A stretch of DNA of 64,000 bases, from NCBI GenBank assembly GCA_037176725.1, contig JAZBRS010000035.1, positions 47,626,001 through 47,690,000 on the forward strand, written 5' to 3'. Every line of letters begins with the position of its first letter. Within the stretch, counting starts at the first letter, position 1. This DNA comes from Posidonia oceanica. Its lineage: Eukaryota > Streptophyta > Magnoliopsida > Alismatales > Posidoniaceae. Below are positions 1 through 10,469 of this stretch, piece after piece. The notes below the pieces were generated by a model. That model did no database searches. It was not told the DNA's origin and saw only the letters and a list, made by a program, of their open reading frames with translations. Position numbers and translations under genes: made by a program.

Positions 1-1079
1 TCTTAAAGGGCGAAAAGAAAATGTATGACAAAGATGAAGATGAAGAAGAAGAAGAAGATGAAGAGGGTAAAGAAAGGAAGAGAAAGGAAGTACATGTTGG
101 CCCACAATCCACATCAAAAAAAAGTAAAGGAAAGGAAGTAATTGGAGACATGACGGTGCAGCAATACAAGTTGGAGAATGAAGAGTTAAAACACAAATGT
201 CAAATGTACGAGGCAAAAATAAAAAGATTGGAGTTAGTTATTGAGACGTTAAGGATGGAAATAGACGACATAAAGCATGGAGAGAGTCGTCTTCCAAAAA
301 TTGGTGAAACGTCAACTCCATTCCAGAAAGAGTCGTCTCCCAAAAATGTGCCTCAAGGTGAGTTGATTGATGCATACGGGTTAATCTTTTTTACATTTTT
401 TCAATGTTTTAAGGTGAGTTAATCTTTAACAAATGAACTAATGGATTACTTACTAAACATTGAAGTAATGGTTATTTCTTTAACAATTGATGCTTAATTC
501 TTTCTTTTCATACAAGGAGATGACAATACTGATGATGTGTACTCCACTTCGGAGGAAGAAGCAATTGCAAAAGCACATATTTGCTTCTTAAAAGGTGTAA
601 TATATTCTTCACTATGTCTTACACGTTTTTAATATACTTGTAGATTATGTGTCTTACACTTTTTAAATGTCTTTGCAGATCAGAATGAGGTGGAGAAACA
701 CGTTGAAGAAATAGGAGAAAAGGAAAGAAGTGAGGGAAAAAACCGTAGAAAGGCAAAAAAACTGAAAAAGAGTCCACCTTCCATGTACAAAACAATAAGG
801 AAGAGGACAATAAACAAGGAAAGAAAGCAGAAAAAAGATAGTGTCTTTATTCCGTATAAGAGGAAAGGAAAGGAGAAAAAGAATAAAAACAAGGAAGATG
901 AAGAGGATGATGAGGAGGATGATGAGGATAGAGATGGTGAAAAAAAGAGAGATGAAGATAAGGATGAAGACAGAAAGGATGATGAAGAGGGAAATAAGGA
1001 TGGAGACATTAACAAGGGAGTAAATTTTGATGCCATAGACAATGAGGATAATTTTGATGAGATTAACAAGAATAAAGAA
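1..1079 (+). pseudogene. Acidic/lysine-rich multi-exon gene fragment (host sequence)
   Basis: Three candidate exons keep one reading frame when joined at plant-type splice sites: 1-357 (donor CAAG|GTGAG), 517-594 (acceptor ACAAG|GAG, donor AAAG|GTGTA) and 679-1079 (acceptor TTTGCAG|AT). Both junctions are phase 1. The first exon is open to the left edge, so the true start may lie outside; the first internal Met is at 21. The product is rich in Glu, Asp and Lys, with a likely coiled coil encoded at about 165-285 and a run of Asp/Glu at about 890-1000. A TAG at 1080-1082 interrupts the frame, but the same frame continues into the next entry, so this is probably one decayed gene. No family is recognisable from this part alone. 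Confidence 0.45.
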
Positions 1080-1082
1080 TAG

Positions 1083-1661
1083 GTGAATAAAGAGAATGAG
1101 GACACTGCTGTCCTTGGCCACTCACATGTGTTAGTGGTGGTAAAACAAGAAGTGATTGAGGAGGAGAAAAAACCAAAAGGGATGAATAAGGAAGTCCTTC
1201 TCATTTAAAGTGATGTAGGTAGTCCTCCATTTAGTCCTCCTCATTTTTGTAAACACTCAAAAAGTGATAGTGGCCCTTCAAAACCAGTCAAGTATCCTTT
1301 CATGGAAATCGGTAGAGATTATCATGGCAAAGGTTTCCTAGAAAGTCAAGACAATCAATTGATCGAATCTTACTTGAGTAGGTGTATCCATGAGTAAGTA
1401 AACTTTATGATCCACTTGAAATAGTTTCCGTTTTAGCTTTTACTATAAATTATCATTCTTTCTTATTGTTTTAACAAGGAGAATATCTATTTTGATCAAG
1501 ACTTGGTAATAAAATCGTGTGATGTCTGGGTCCTTCTATTTGGTGGAGAAATTAATGATAGAGTCATCCAAGCCAACATGAAGATATTGAAAGATAAATT
1601 TTCACTGATTTTGAAGGATAGAGTGTCAAAGAAATGGAGCTTTCTACCAGCAAATATCACG
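1083..1661 (+). pseudogene. Possible Ulp1-like (C48 peptidase) gene remnant, continuation of the previous entry
   Basis: The frame of the preceding exon resumes after the TAG at 1080, crosses a second stop (1206-1208) and encodes a Pro/Ser-rich segment ending near 1395. A further exon at 1479-1661 (acceptor AACAAG|GAG, donor CACG|GTAAG) encodes a segment with the motif VWVLLFGGEINDRVIQANMK. That resembles the region around the conserved 'W-L-x-D-x-x-I' block of plant Ulp1/SENP-like peptidases, many of which lie in or near MuDR-type transposons. The catalytic His, Asp and Cys would lie downstream and are not seen: E0 begins at 2040. Two stops and an unclear intron junction near 1393 indicate a pseudogene. 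The Ulp1 reading is a weak, memory-based match. Confidence 0.3.
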
Positions 1662-2039
1662 GTAAGCCAAATTGATGATCTGTAAAATAGATTGAATATC
1701 ATTTAAATTGATGATCTGTTTGTAGTAGTTTGCTTGAGATTGTTTGTTTGACTTTCAACTTCTCACCATAGGTATGTGTTGTCTGTTGTGATGACTAAAC
1801 CTAAATAATACTTCAATTAGGGACACATTTGGTGAAACTAAAAATTGACAATATTCAATATCAACCAATAAAGCTAGTTTTCATGTTTGTCTGATGATGG
1901 AAAATTTTCAAACTGTTGAAAGTGGTTTTTGTTTTGATGTTTAGTGGAAGGTTTAATTGATCCAAATCGAACTGATGTATTATTAAATTTTAGTGCTTTT
2001 GAGCAAAGGCCTCTTCATAAAATTATGTGATTGTGCATG
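1662..2039. other. Non-coding host sequence left of element E0
   Basis: AT-rich DNA with no open frame of note. It begins with the intron-like GTAAG at 1662 and ends at the 5-bp sequence GCATG (2035-2039) just before the E0 LTR. GCATG is the expected left target-site duplication of E0; its partner lies outside the window. Confidence 0.5.
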
Positions 2040-2570
2040 TGTAGACACCCCGATTTGACGCCACTTGCAAGTGGATTTCTCCAGAAGAGCTCGGTTCAGT
2101 TGCGACGAGGCATCACCCCATCACATTCCCTAAAACCAGCCCAAAACTCCACACAAACATCCCAAACTAGCCCAACACCTCAGACACAACCCCAATACAT
2201 CCAAACACCTTAAAACCATATGTCCAAGCCCACTGGTGGCCCAAAACCTAAGGATCAAGCCCAGAAATCAGTGCAACAGACTCTGCATAGGGCTCTCGTG
2301 TGTGGGTCTCGTGTGGACGTCTCGCGTGAAGCTCTCGCGTTTGCCCTGTGTCAGTACCACTGACAGTTGAGGTTTAAGTGGTCCATTCGCCTTGTGGATC
2401 ATCGATTCCTCGCTTGCCATTGGTCTGCATGGATCTAGGTATGTCCCTCCATCATTCTAGACCATCTCACCCCCACTTTCAAGCCAAATCCCTATCCAAG
2501 TCCTTAGCCAAATCTCGGTCTTCACTTTTGAATCCAGATTTGAATCAACGGCCTTCATGCAGCCTCACCC

Positions 2571-2580
2571 CTATAAAATA
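2571..2580 (+). promoter_or_regulatory. TATA box of the E0 LTR
   Basis: CTATAAAATA in a C-rich context about 530 bp into the LTR. Transcription would be expected to start about 25-35 bp downstream, near 2605. This is inference from position and sequence only. Confidence 0.5.
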
Positions 2581-3689
2581 GTGCTCATGGCTGACGTTCG
2601 AGCCTCCGGTCACCCCCTGGTTGCTCCAGCCTTCCAGTCAGCCACCCAACTCATCCCTTTGGCCTGAGTACACTCTCCAGCCCATCCTAGAGCCCTTTCT
2701 GGCCTCTCTTCCTCTTCTCCGGCCATCCAACCCACTACCGATACCCACACTCTCTTCCACTGCATTACTAGCCTCCTAGGACTCCCCTCTGGCCTTCACC
2801 GCATTGCCTAGCAGCCTTCTAGTGTAGCCACCACCATACAGAGACCTCCTCCATCATCATCGGCCTCCAAACCCAACTCCGGTCACCCAACACCGTCGGC
2901 CTCCCCTCCGGACCCCCACTGCAAGCCAGTTGTCCCACCAGCTCCTCGAAATAGCCACCGGCACCTCTACAACCACAACCTCCTCTGCCTCGTCGCCCTG
3001 CAACATTGCCGACCCGGAGATACCTGCCGCACGTATCGCCGGAAGGGACAGCCGGCCCACCAACGCAGGTGAGCACCCATCCCCAACTCCTCTCCTCATG
3101 CTTTAGTTTATTCCTAATTGCCATTTATCCTTACTGCATTACTTCATTTGCATTCTCTTTAAGGTGTTTCTGGCCTTGTTTTGCTTTCCTTGCCTTCACC
3201 GTCAAGTTTTGTGTCCGCCGGTGATGAGCCCGCAGTCATGTGAGGCAGGTAGCCCCTGAGCACGAGCCACGGCTCATCCTCTAGTGTGCGTCCATCACCC
3301 ATCGCCCCTCCGATGCTCTAGGTGTCTCCGCGACCTCGATGCAACCATGCTTCAGTCGGATGCACGTCGACGGCTGTGTGAGGCCGGCATCTCAGTGAGG
3401 TGTGATGGTGGGTAGTCGGACGGCCTTCATTTCCTCTCCCTTTGTTTTGGGTTGCTTCCCCTCCTGTGTCTCAACCTCCCTTGACCTCCTCAGAGAGACT
3501 TGACTGTGCTCAGCGGGATTCCAGCTCGTATAGTGGCCGTTGAGCCCACTAATTCCGATGATGAGCGTAGGGGATGGGTAGGACGAGCCAGGCGTCCCCA
3601 TTGCGTTTTGATTGCTTTTGCTTGTACTTTGATGTCCCCTCGAGCTTTACCGATTGCTATTTCAATGTTTCGATTAGATTTGAGCATTC

Positions 3690-3990
3690 AATTTGGCAAT
3701 GACAGTCCACTGTCTGAATGAACTGATCTCGCGTCGGGGTCTCGCGTATTTTACAGAGATTTCACTCAGTAGACGGAGCCCCTTTCTGGTTTTCCATTCG
3801 GTTCCCTATCACCTTTTAATGCATGCTTTCATCCCTGGATGTTCCCTCTTGGTCATTCGATCAATTCTATATTGAATTGAATTAAGATGGACATCCAATT
3901 TGGCAATGACTTTCCATTGTCTGGGTGAACTAGTCTTGCGGAGACCTCTCGCGTATTTTACAAGGACTTTTACCCAATGGACAGAGCTTG
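3690..3990 (+). repeat. Two-copy direct duplication inside the E0 LTR
   Basis: The segment starting AATTTGGCAATGAC at about 3690 recurs at about 3898. Each copy contains a CACTGTCTG/CATTGTCTG motif, then TCTCGCGTATTTTACA, then a degenerate ACTCAGTAGACGGAG end. The spacing is about 207 bp. The octamer TCTCGCGT also occurs twice in U3 (about 2315-2345), so it is a recurrent word of this LTR. Confidence 0.65.
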
Positions 3991-4517
3991 CATTTGGCTT
4001 CTATTTTGCTTGCATCTTAGCTTCCCTTGCTTCTAATGTTTTCCAGAACATGTTTTGTCATTCATCATGGCATCATAACATTATTCATTACCTAGCTCAT
4101 ATCTAATGGCATACATTCATTGGCATAGCATGGCACATCATATTTGCCTCCTGGCATACATTATTGGCAAGCATTGCCTACATCCACACATGCAAGCGAG
4201 ATTAGCCTAGAAAGACCGCTTCTCGGGCGTATGGAGGTGCCTAACACCTTCCCCATGCGTAACAGGAGTCCTTACCCTTTCTCTTGGCCCGCAATGACCA
4301 TTGTGTCTGCATCCATTGGCATGAGTCATATATTTAGCATCACATTGCATGCATATCATTGTTTTTCCTCGGTTTTCCTCGTCTCCCGATAATAGACTAG
4401 GTGGCGACTCTGTTTTTTGTCTTATTCTTTTGTTTTCTTCGCCAATCATCCGTGACTCTCTCTTTTCATCCGTGTCGGTCGATTCGGCATCGCGAGTGGG
4501 GATGGTCATAAGGACAG

Positions 4518-4535
4518 TGGCGACTCTGCTGGGGA
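4518..4535 (+). other. Primer-binding site (PBS) of E0
   Basis: TGGCGACTCTGCTGGGGA lies one base after the LTR end. The same 18 bases are found after the E3 LTR (50807), and a near-identical copy is inverted beside the E2 LTR (44637). It is the place where a host tRNA 3' end primes minus-strand DNA. A tRNA-Arg primer is likely from memory of Tat/Ogre elements, but I cannot confirm the tRNA. Confidence 0.75.
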
Positions 4536-5617
4536 TACCTAGGCTCCGGATTTCGATTCCGCTTTTCTCGCTTGCTTGGTTTGTTGCATATGCTTGCCTT
4601 GTCTATGCTTGCCTTATCATGCTTAATCCATGCTTTATTGCTTGCTTATGCTATGCTTACTTGCCTCTTGAGTGGTGAATACTTATTTGCACACATATGC
4701 TATGCCACCACCACATGCACATGCCATGTATCATGCCTTTTGATGTGATGAATGTTTTTTCTTCCTCACCATCATGACCACAACACAAGCACATGCCATG
4801 CACATGCCTTTTGCTATGCTATGTGATGTTTGCATGCCATGACTTGATGTCTCTTTCCCCTTTTTGCATATGCCATGCCGAGGATATTAGAGACATACTT
4901 GCTTCCCCTTGGGCTTAACTTAAAAGCTACAATAAAGCCAAACAATAACACTTGTGCACAACTAGAGCCAAACTTGCAATCTTCCCCTTTTGGCAAAATA
5001 AAATGCAATTAAAAGATACCAAAGCATATCTACATGATTGATCATACTAGAAAGCATGCATCTTCTCATCCCCGAGTCCACCCACTTAGTCTGAGAAGGA
5101 CAGTCCCGGTCTCTGGTTCCATTGCTTTGGCATGGGGCGAGTTGGTCGGTCTGTCCCCCTTTGTCTGGGGTCATGTCAGTGTTAGTAGAGGGTATAACCC
5201 ATGCTTTGGCAGGGTCGAGGCTCCTAACGCACCACCCGTTACTGCCTGAGCTTTGGCCAGGATTTAGACAGGGACCTACTTTCTGACCTGAGTCAAAACC
5301 CATACCCATGAGTGAGTCCGAGTAGTACGCACCACCCGTTACTTCCTACTCAAGATATGCATGGTGAGAGAGCACATACTAGGACATTCATCTGCATGTG
5401 TGTCATTCATGCCACCCTAATAACCTGCATCGCGTCCATGTTCTGACGCCTTTGCTATTGTTGTCTGTATAGGTAGGTGCGGCTTTCCACAGCTTGGAAC
5501 CCGAGCGTCCCTTCTTCTTTTCCTCAAGCTATCTATCGCCTTTGACAATAGCTCGTCTCAGGTCTCGGGCTTCTGCTTCTAGCCGCAGACCCATTTGCAC
5601 TTGCTCGCGGCCCGTTA
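4536..5617 (+). other. Untranslated leader of E0
   Basis: No gene. The leader aligns by eye with the E3 leader (50825-52140) and the E2 leader (43528-44636, minus). Shared landmarks are the block at 5140-5170 (GGTCGGTCTGTCCCCCTTTG) and the CACCACCCGTTA words at 5231 and 5328. A candidate splice acceptor TGTCTGTATAG|GTAGGTGCGG lies at 5472/5473, just upstream of gag. Confidence 0.65.
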
Positions 5618-5731
5618 TGGCCCAGCAAACCGGTGAGCCTCTTTCCTCTTTGACATCAGAGGGGATCCTGCTTTTGGTCCCTCCTTCCTCCTCTTTGACA
5701 TCCGTCGTCTCTTCACCCCTTCTAGTGCAGG
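5618..5731 (+). pseudogene. gag: Gag of E0, N-terminal stub
   Basis: The ATG at 5618 opens a frame starting MAQQTGEPLSSLTSEG. This matches the gag start of E3 (ATG-Ala-stop-Tyr-Val-Ser-Glu-Pro-Leu) and of E2 (MAQFAGELCF). Thirty-eight codons are present before the 3' LTR of E1 begins at 5732 in opposite orientation, so E1 inserted into this gag. The rest of E0 must lie beyond the right end of the window, after the far end of E1. Confidence 0.7.
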
Positions 5732-8078
5732 TGTGACCGTCCACTGCTCGGATACGACGCGGTCGCATGCTGCTAGAGCTTGCACACACTGGGCCGTAGA
5801 GGGAGGAAGAAACAGTCAGTGGTGAATCTAGGGAGGAAAACTCGACTTGAAAACACCAGAAAAAACAAGTGAACACAAAGGAAAACAAAAGGAAAGACAT
5901 GGAGTCGCTACCTAATCTATTAAAACTGGAAGACTAGGAAAATCATGTATGAAAACATGCAAGAAAACCCATGTTAAAAAGGGTAAGCAAACCATGCAAA
6001 TGTATATGACACAAGGTCAATGTGGTTCATAGAAAGGGTAAGGACTCCTGTTACGCGTGGAGAAAATGTTAGGCATCCTCGACACGCCCGAAGTAATCGG
6101 TCTTTCTTGGCTAATCTGTTCTTGTGTGGCTAATGTTGGCGTACAATGCCGGTTTATGTTCGCCCTAAGGCGGTATGCAACATGCATTTATAAACCATGC
6201 AAAGCTTAGCAAACCATGTTAAAAATGACTAATTAAAGTTAAAACGACTAATTAGAGTTAAAACGTTGCAATGAAACGATAAACGAGCGAGGGAAACAAA
6301 ACTGAAACCAAATGAGGCGAGTAAACGAATCACAAAGCGACAAATGGGGGAGCTCAGTCTACTATCTAGAACCTGGATTGAGTCGTCGTTGTGCACAGCG
6401 GCAACAGATGTCGCCGGTTCAACCAGCGAGTAGTCTGTCGCCTCTCAAAGCAGCGGCAATAGACGTCGCCGGCATGAGTGGCGCTTGGGTATGTCGCCGC
6501 TGGGATAGGCGGCCCAACTATTCCAGGCAGGGACTTTCATTGCCGGAGAAAAGTCACGTAGACGATTCAAAACTCGAAATGAAATACAGGGAAATAAACA
6601 GGGCATATCCAGGTTTAACAACATGCGATTACTTTGCAAAATGATGGCCTGGGTCACGAGATACACCGGCTCAAAGTCTGGCCAGAGGACTGCAGGAAAT
6701 GCCAAAGTAGTCACCGATTGAATGGGCGACAGAGCTAGCAGTCCAGGCAGTCCAAACAGCGGACTTTGGCGCCAAATCTTGCACCATTGATGAGGCAAAA
6801 CATGAAACTGAATGTATGACATTAAAGAGCAATCATTCATGAACAAAAGCATATAAACATCACATGAAATGGGTGTCTAGATCGCTCAAGACGGAGGCCC
6901 AAACATTGGCCGGTGATAGTCTAGAGGCCGAACTTCACCACCGCCGTGCGCCGCCCAGGTGATGCCAAACAAACCGGAGATGATCGGGGAAGCACGACGG
7001 CGTTCCCACGAACACAATGGTTGGGTGGATTGCTCCACCCATCCCCCTCCCTTTCGCCGTTGGAGCGTAGAGCATTCTGGCCATTAGAGTGGCCGGCGAC
7101 CCAAAGCGTCGAGCTAGGAAGCTTCGTGGAGGTGAGGGGGACGCAAGGAATGCAAATGCGGGCTGTGAGAAATGGCAAGAGACTCTTTCCCACCTCCGTC
7201 GGCCGCTCGCCAACGTTGCCGCACCTCACCGACCGAATGGACGGTCGAGAGCACAAGGAAGATGCCAGGCTAGACGGCCAGCAAGGGAGGGAGGTCGGGA
7301 ACGTTCCCAAGGCCTCAAGCTAGCTACGGGGCAAATTGGTTCACCTGTGGAGCTCACCGGAGTGGCGGACGGACGTGGCAGGGATGGCACCAGTGGCACG
7401 GGAGGCGTGGGGACGGTGGTCCGGTGGCTAGGAACTCTCGGGGAAGGTCTCACTCGCACGGGGGTAGCTCTGGATCACTCAGGGGGGTGCGGGAGGCTCT
7501 GGTTCTCTCGGATTCCGGTGGTCAAGGTGGAGGAATGGGTTTAGTTGGGTTTTTGTTCAGGCAAGGCCTTCACAGGGAAGGACGGTGGTAGGGAGAGGAG
7601 GTATGGCGTCGTGGGAACGTGGGCAAGGTCGTGGGGTGGAAGGGGTGCAAAAGTCACGGCCGGTATGGGCATAGATCGTGGCCAGAAGCGTCCAAACGAC
7701 GTGCGGGAGAGTTCAAACTGGCGGCAGGGGCACGAGCAAGTGGAGAGCTGAGTCGCCGGTCTCGACAGTGACAGACTCAGTCACCGTTTAGCTGGGTGAC
7801 AGACTCAGTTGCCGCATGGACTGGCGACCAGTGCTCTAGGCCTACTGTAGTGAAATCTGGGCCCATTTCTTCTGAGTTTGGGCCGCCAGTGGGCTTGGGC
7901 TTGTGAAGGCTAGTAGTGCAGAGTTCTTGTGTAAGTCTGGAGGGTTTTGGGTTGGTTTAGGTGAGGTTTAAGTTTAAGTGAGGTTTAAAAGGGTTGAGGT
8001 TTTGGTTGAGTCTGCCACTTCCGAGTGAGCCTCCAAAGAGATCCGCTGACGGCCAGCTGCCAAAATGGGGTGTCTACA
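5732..8078 (-). mobile_element. 3' LTR of element E1 (minus strand)
   Basis: Read on the minus strand it starts TGTAGACACCCCATTTTGG at 8078 and ends GGACGGTCACA at 5732; length 2347 bp. A purine tract lies directly upstream (8079-8094), which marks this as a 3' LTR. The LTR-wide conserved block is at about 6038-6120 and the internal primer-site-like motif at about 5891-5902. The presumed TSD is GCAGG (5727-5731), with its partner outside. It carries short inverted words: CGGC...GTCGCCGG pairs at 6398-6472 and GTGACAGACTCAGTCAC at about 7763-7780. Confidence 0.8.
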
Positions 8079-8094
8079 GATGCCCCTCCCTGAG
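8079..8094 (-). other. Polypurine tract of E1
   Basis: On the minus strand the sequence CTCAGGGAGGGGCATC abuts the LTR start. In LTR retrotransposons such a tract primes plus-strand DNA synthesis. Its position fixes the orientation of E1. Confidence 0.6.
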
Positions 8095-8585
8095 CGAGGT
8101 CTAGGGAACCAAGGCCACTACTCAGGGTTGACAAGACACCCCGCCTGAACCAGCACGAGCATAGATGCAGTCGGCATGACTCACTTATCCAGTGGATACA
8201 TCGAAAGTCATGACTCATTGCCGTAATGCGAATGCAGATGTAGATGCAAATGCTGATGCATGATGCAAAAATTGCACTAATGCTCGCCACGCCGAACTCC
8301 GCTGGGGGAGATGCGGGTGGTGCATGCGTGTGCGTGGATGTCATGGATGAAGCATTGCTGCATGCTGAGGCTCGAGGCGACTCTGGCACGAGATGCTGAT
8401 GCTGCGTGCTGAGCTGTGTACTGCTCTAAGCGATGTCGGTGTGATGCATGCTGATGCTATGAGCGATTCGACTCTGTTGGGGATGGGGAAAGTATGCAGT
8501 GCTAGATTGCATGCGATGCTGATGTCGCTATCTAGCATGTGATGCTGGTGCTACTACCTAGCATGCGATGCTGATGCATGAACTA

Positions 8586-8730
8586 TGAGTTGACAGACTC
8601 ATCACCGGATAGTTTGGGTTACCGGCCCAAGGAGTTGATGGACTCATAGCCGGATAGTTTGGGTTATCAGCCCAAGGAGTTGACGGACTCATCACTAGAT
8701 AGTTTGGGTTATCGGCCCGAAAAGAGACGC
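8586..8730. repeat. Hairpin minisatellite, GATGAGT-type units, in the E1 3' UTR
   Basis: Three units of about 50 bp. Each has an ATGAGT...ACTCAT inverted repeat with a TGACAG or TGACGG loop, followed by a GGATAGTTTGGGTTATC segment. The same unit plan is found in E2 (38084-38475, 40541-40905) and E3 (63843-64000). Confidence 0.75.
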
Positions 8731-8806
8731 CTGACATTGTGACGGATGTTGTCTAGGTAATATGGGTTACCAACTCGAGAAAGATACCAAGGGCAAAGGA
8801 AAATGA

Positions 8807-8839
8807 TGCCCCTAGTATCAGGGAGATGATACCAGGGGG
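8807..8839. repeat. Long hairpin with CCCCTGGTATC arms (copy 1)
   Basis: CCCCTAGTATC and GATACCAGGGG form an 11-bp stem with one mismatch around a 9-nt loop. Perfect or near-perfect copies recur at 10441, 38656 and 38943, always in 3' UTR positions of E1 or E2. Confidence 0.75.
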
Positions 8840-8984
8840 TAGCTAGAAGCGCTCCTGGTACCAAAAGGAAGGATAGACAGTATGACGGGTGTCAACTGAG
8901 CAGTTAGGGCTACCAACCCGGTGGGGAAGAAGGATGGCTTGTCCTTGCCCGAGAAAGCAAGCAAGTGGGACTCTAGTAGAGTTG

Positions 8985-9262
8985 CACGAAAGAAGAGGGG
9001 GGCATCTTCTCTGCTGAGAAGGCAAGCAAGAAAAGGGGCATCTTTTCCTGCCGAGAAAGCAAGCAAGCAAGAAAATGGGGCATCTTTTCCTATCGAGAAA
9101 GAAAGCAAGCAAGAAAAGGGGCATCTTTTCCTGCTGAGCAAGAAAGCAAGCAAGAAAAGGGGCATCTTTTCCTGCTGAGAAAGAAAACGAGCAAGAAAAG
9201 GGGCATCTTTTCCTACTGAGCAAGAAAGCAAGCAAGAAAAGGGGTATCTTTTCCTACCAAGG
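8985..9262. repeat. About 45-bp tandem array in the E1 3' UTR
   Basis: Roughly six units, each containing AAGCAAGCAAGAAAAGGGGC followed by ATCTTTTCCTGCTGAG. It is a direct tandem repeat without an obvious stem. The frames opened by it on either strand are considered spurious. Confidence 0.8.
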
Positions 9263-9299
9263 AGGCAAAGCAAGCGGGACTCCGTCCGCCCGGAGCGAA

Positions 9300-10320
9300 G
9301 TCACGCAAATGATGATAATTGGCAAGTTTCAGACTCACCAACTGGGAAGAGCATGATGTGATAAATGATAGGTTTCAGACCTATCGACCGCAAAGGGGAA
9401 GAAAAGAGCGATAAGTTTCGGACTTATCGACTGGAAAGGATAGGTTTTAGACCTATCGACTGCAAAGGATAGATGATAAGTTTCGGACTTATCGACCAGA
9501 AAGGATAGGTTTCGGGCCTATTGACTGCAAAGGATAGATGATAAGTTTCGGACTTATCAACCGGAAAGGATAGGTTTCGGACCTATCGATCGCAAAGGAT
9601 AGATGATAAGTTTCGGACTTATCGACCAGAAAGGATAGGTTTCGGACCGATCGACCGCAAAGGATAGATGATAAGTTTCAGACTTATCGACCGGAAAGGA
9701 TAGGTTTTGGACCTATCGACCGCAAAGGATAGATGATAAGTTTCGGACTTATCGACCGGAAAGGATAGGTTTCGGACCTATCGACTGCAAAGGGGAAGAA
9801 AAGAGTGATAAGTTTCGGACTTATCGACTGGAAAGGATAGGTTTCAGACCTATCGACCGCAAAGGATAGATGATAAGTTTTGGACTTATCGACCGGAAAG
9901 GATAGGTTTCGGGCCTATTGACCGCAAAGGATAGATGATAAGTTTCGGACTTATCAACCGGAAAGGATAGGTTTCGGACCTATCGACTGCAAAGGATAGA
10001 TGATAAGTTTCGGACTTATCGACCGAAAAGGATAGGTTTCGGACCGATCGACCGCAAAGGATAGATGATAAGTTTCGGACCTATCGACCAGAAATAATAG
10101 GTTTCAGACCTATCGACCGCAAAGGATAGATGATAAGCTTCGGACTTATCGACCAAAAAGGATAGATTTCGGACCTATCGACCGCAAAGGATAGATGATA
10201 AGTTTTGGACTTATTGACTGGAAAGGATAGGTTTCGGACCTATCGACTGCAAAGGATAGATGATAAGTTTCGGACTTATTGACCGGAAAGGATAGGTTTC
10301 GGACCTATCGACCCTAAAGG
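9300..10320. repeat. About 65-bp paired-hairpin minisatellite, about 14 units
   Basis: Each unit carries two adjacent inverted repeats: GATAAGTTTCGGACTTATC and GATAGGTTTCGGACCTATC. They are separated by GACCGGAAAG and GACCGCAAAGGATAGAT-type linkers. The two stems differ by a G-C to A-T pair change on both arms, while the TTCGG loop stays constant. The array lies between the E1 PMD gene and its 3' LTR. Confidence 0.9.
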
Positions 10321-10440
10321 TTAATGGGAGCACCAGAACTCGGAGGTGGGGCAAAAGCTGCAAATGGGCCCATTACAGTTTAGGAATGTTAGCCTGGATA
10401 CAGATGGAAAAGCGACACCATGAGGTAGGAAAAAAAGATG

Positions 10441-10469
10441 CCCCTGGTATCAGGAAAGGATACCAGGGG
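10441..10469. repeat. Long hairpin with CCCCTGGTATC arms (copy 2)
   Basis: CCCCTGGTATC and GATACCAGGGG form a perfect 11-bp stem with a 7-nt loop. The sequence after it (AGTCGAAGCGCCCTTGGCAT) is shared with the copies at 8807, 38656 and 38943. Confidence 0.8.

Larger units (their letters stand above)
2040..4516 (+). mobile_element. 5' LTR of element E0 (Ty3/Gypsy, Tat-like)
   Basis: The LTR starts TGTAGACACCCC and ends AAGGACA, and is followed after one base by a primer-binding site. It is 2477 bp. A TATA box (CTATAAAATA) lies at 2571-2580, so U3 is about 560 bp and R-U5 about 1.9 kb. A candidate splice donor, ACGCAG|GTGAGC, lies at 3068/3069. At 4203-4290 is the block shared by every LTR of the related elements here (starting AGCCTAGAAAGACCG), and at about 4391-4402 an internal copy of the primer-site motif (GTGGCGACTCTG). 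The start sequence matches the LTR at 5732-8078 read on the minus strand. Confidence 0.85.

Noticed and set aside
680..1204. Minus-strand Ser/Phe-rich frames opposite the acidic gene fragment
   Set aside because: Shadow of the GAA/GAT-rich plus-strand exon; hydrophobic composition is a mirror artefact.
9300..10320. CRISPR-like regular repeats (also 36581-37800)
   Set aside because: Plant nuclear retroelement context, no cas genes, direct hairpin repeats without unique spacers in the first case and about 170-bp spacers in the second.
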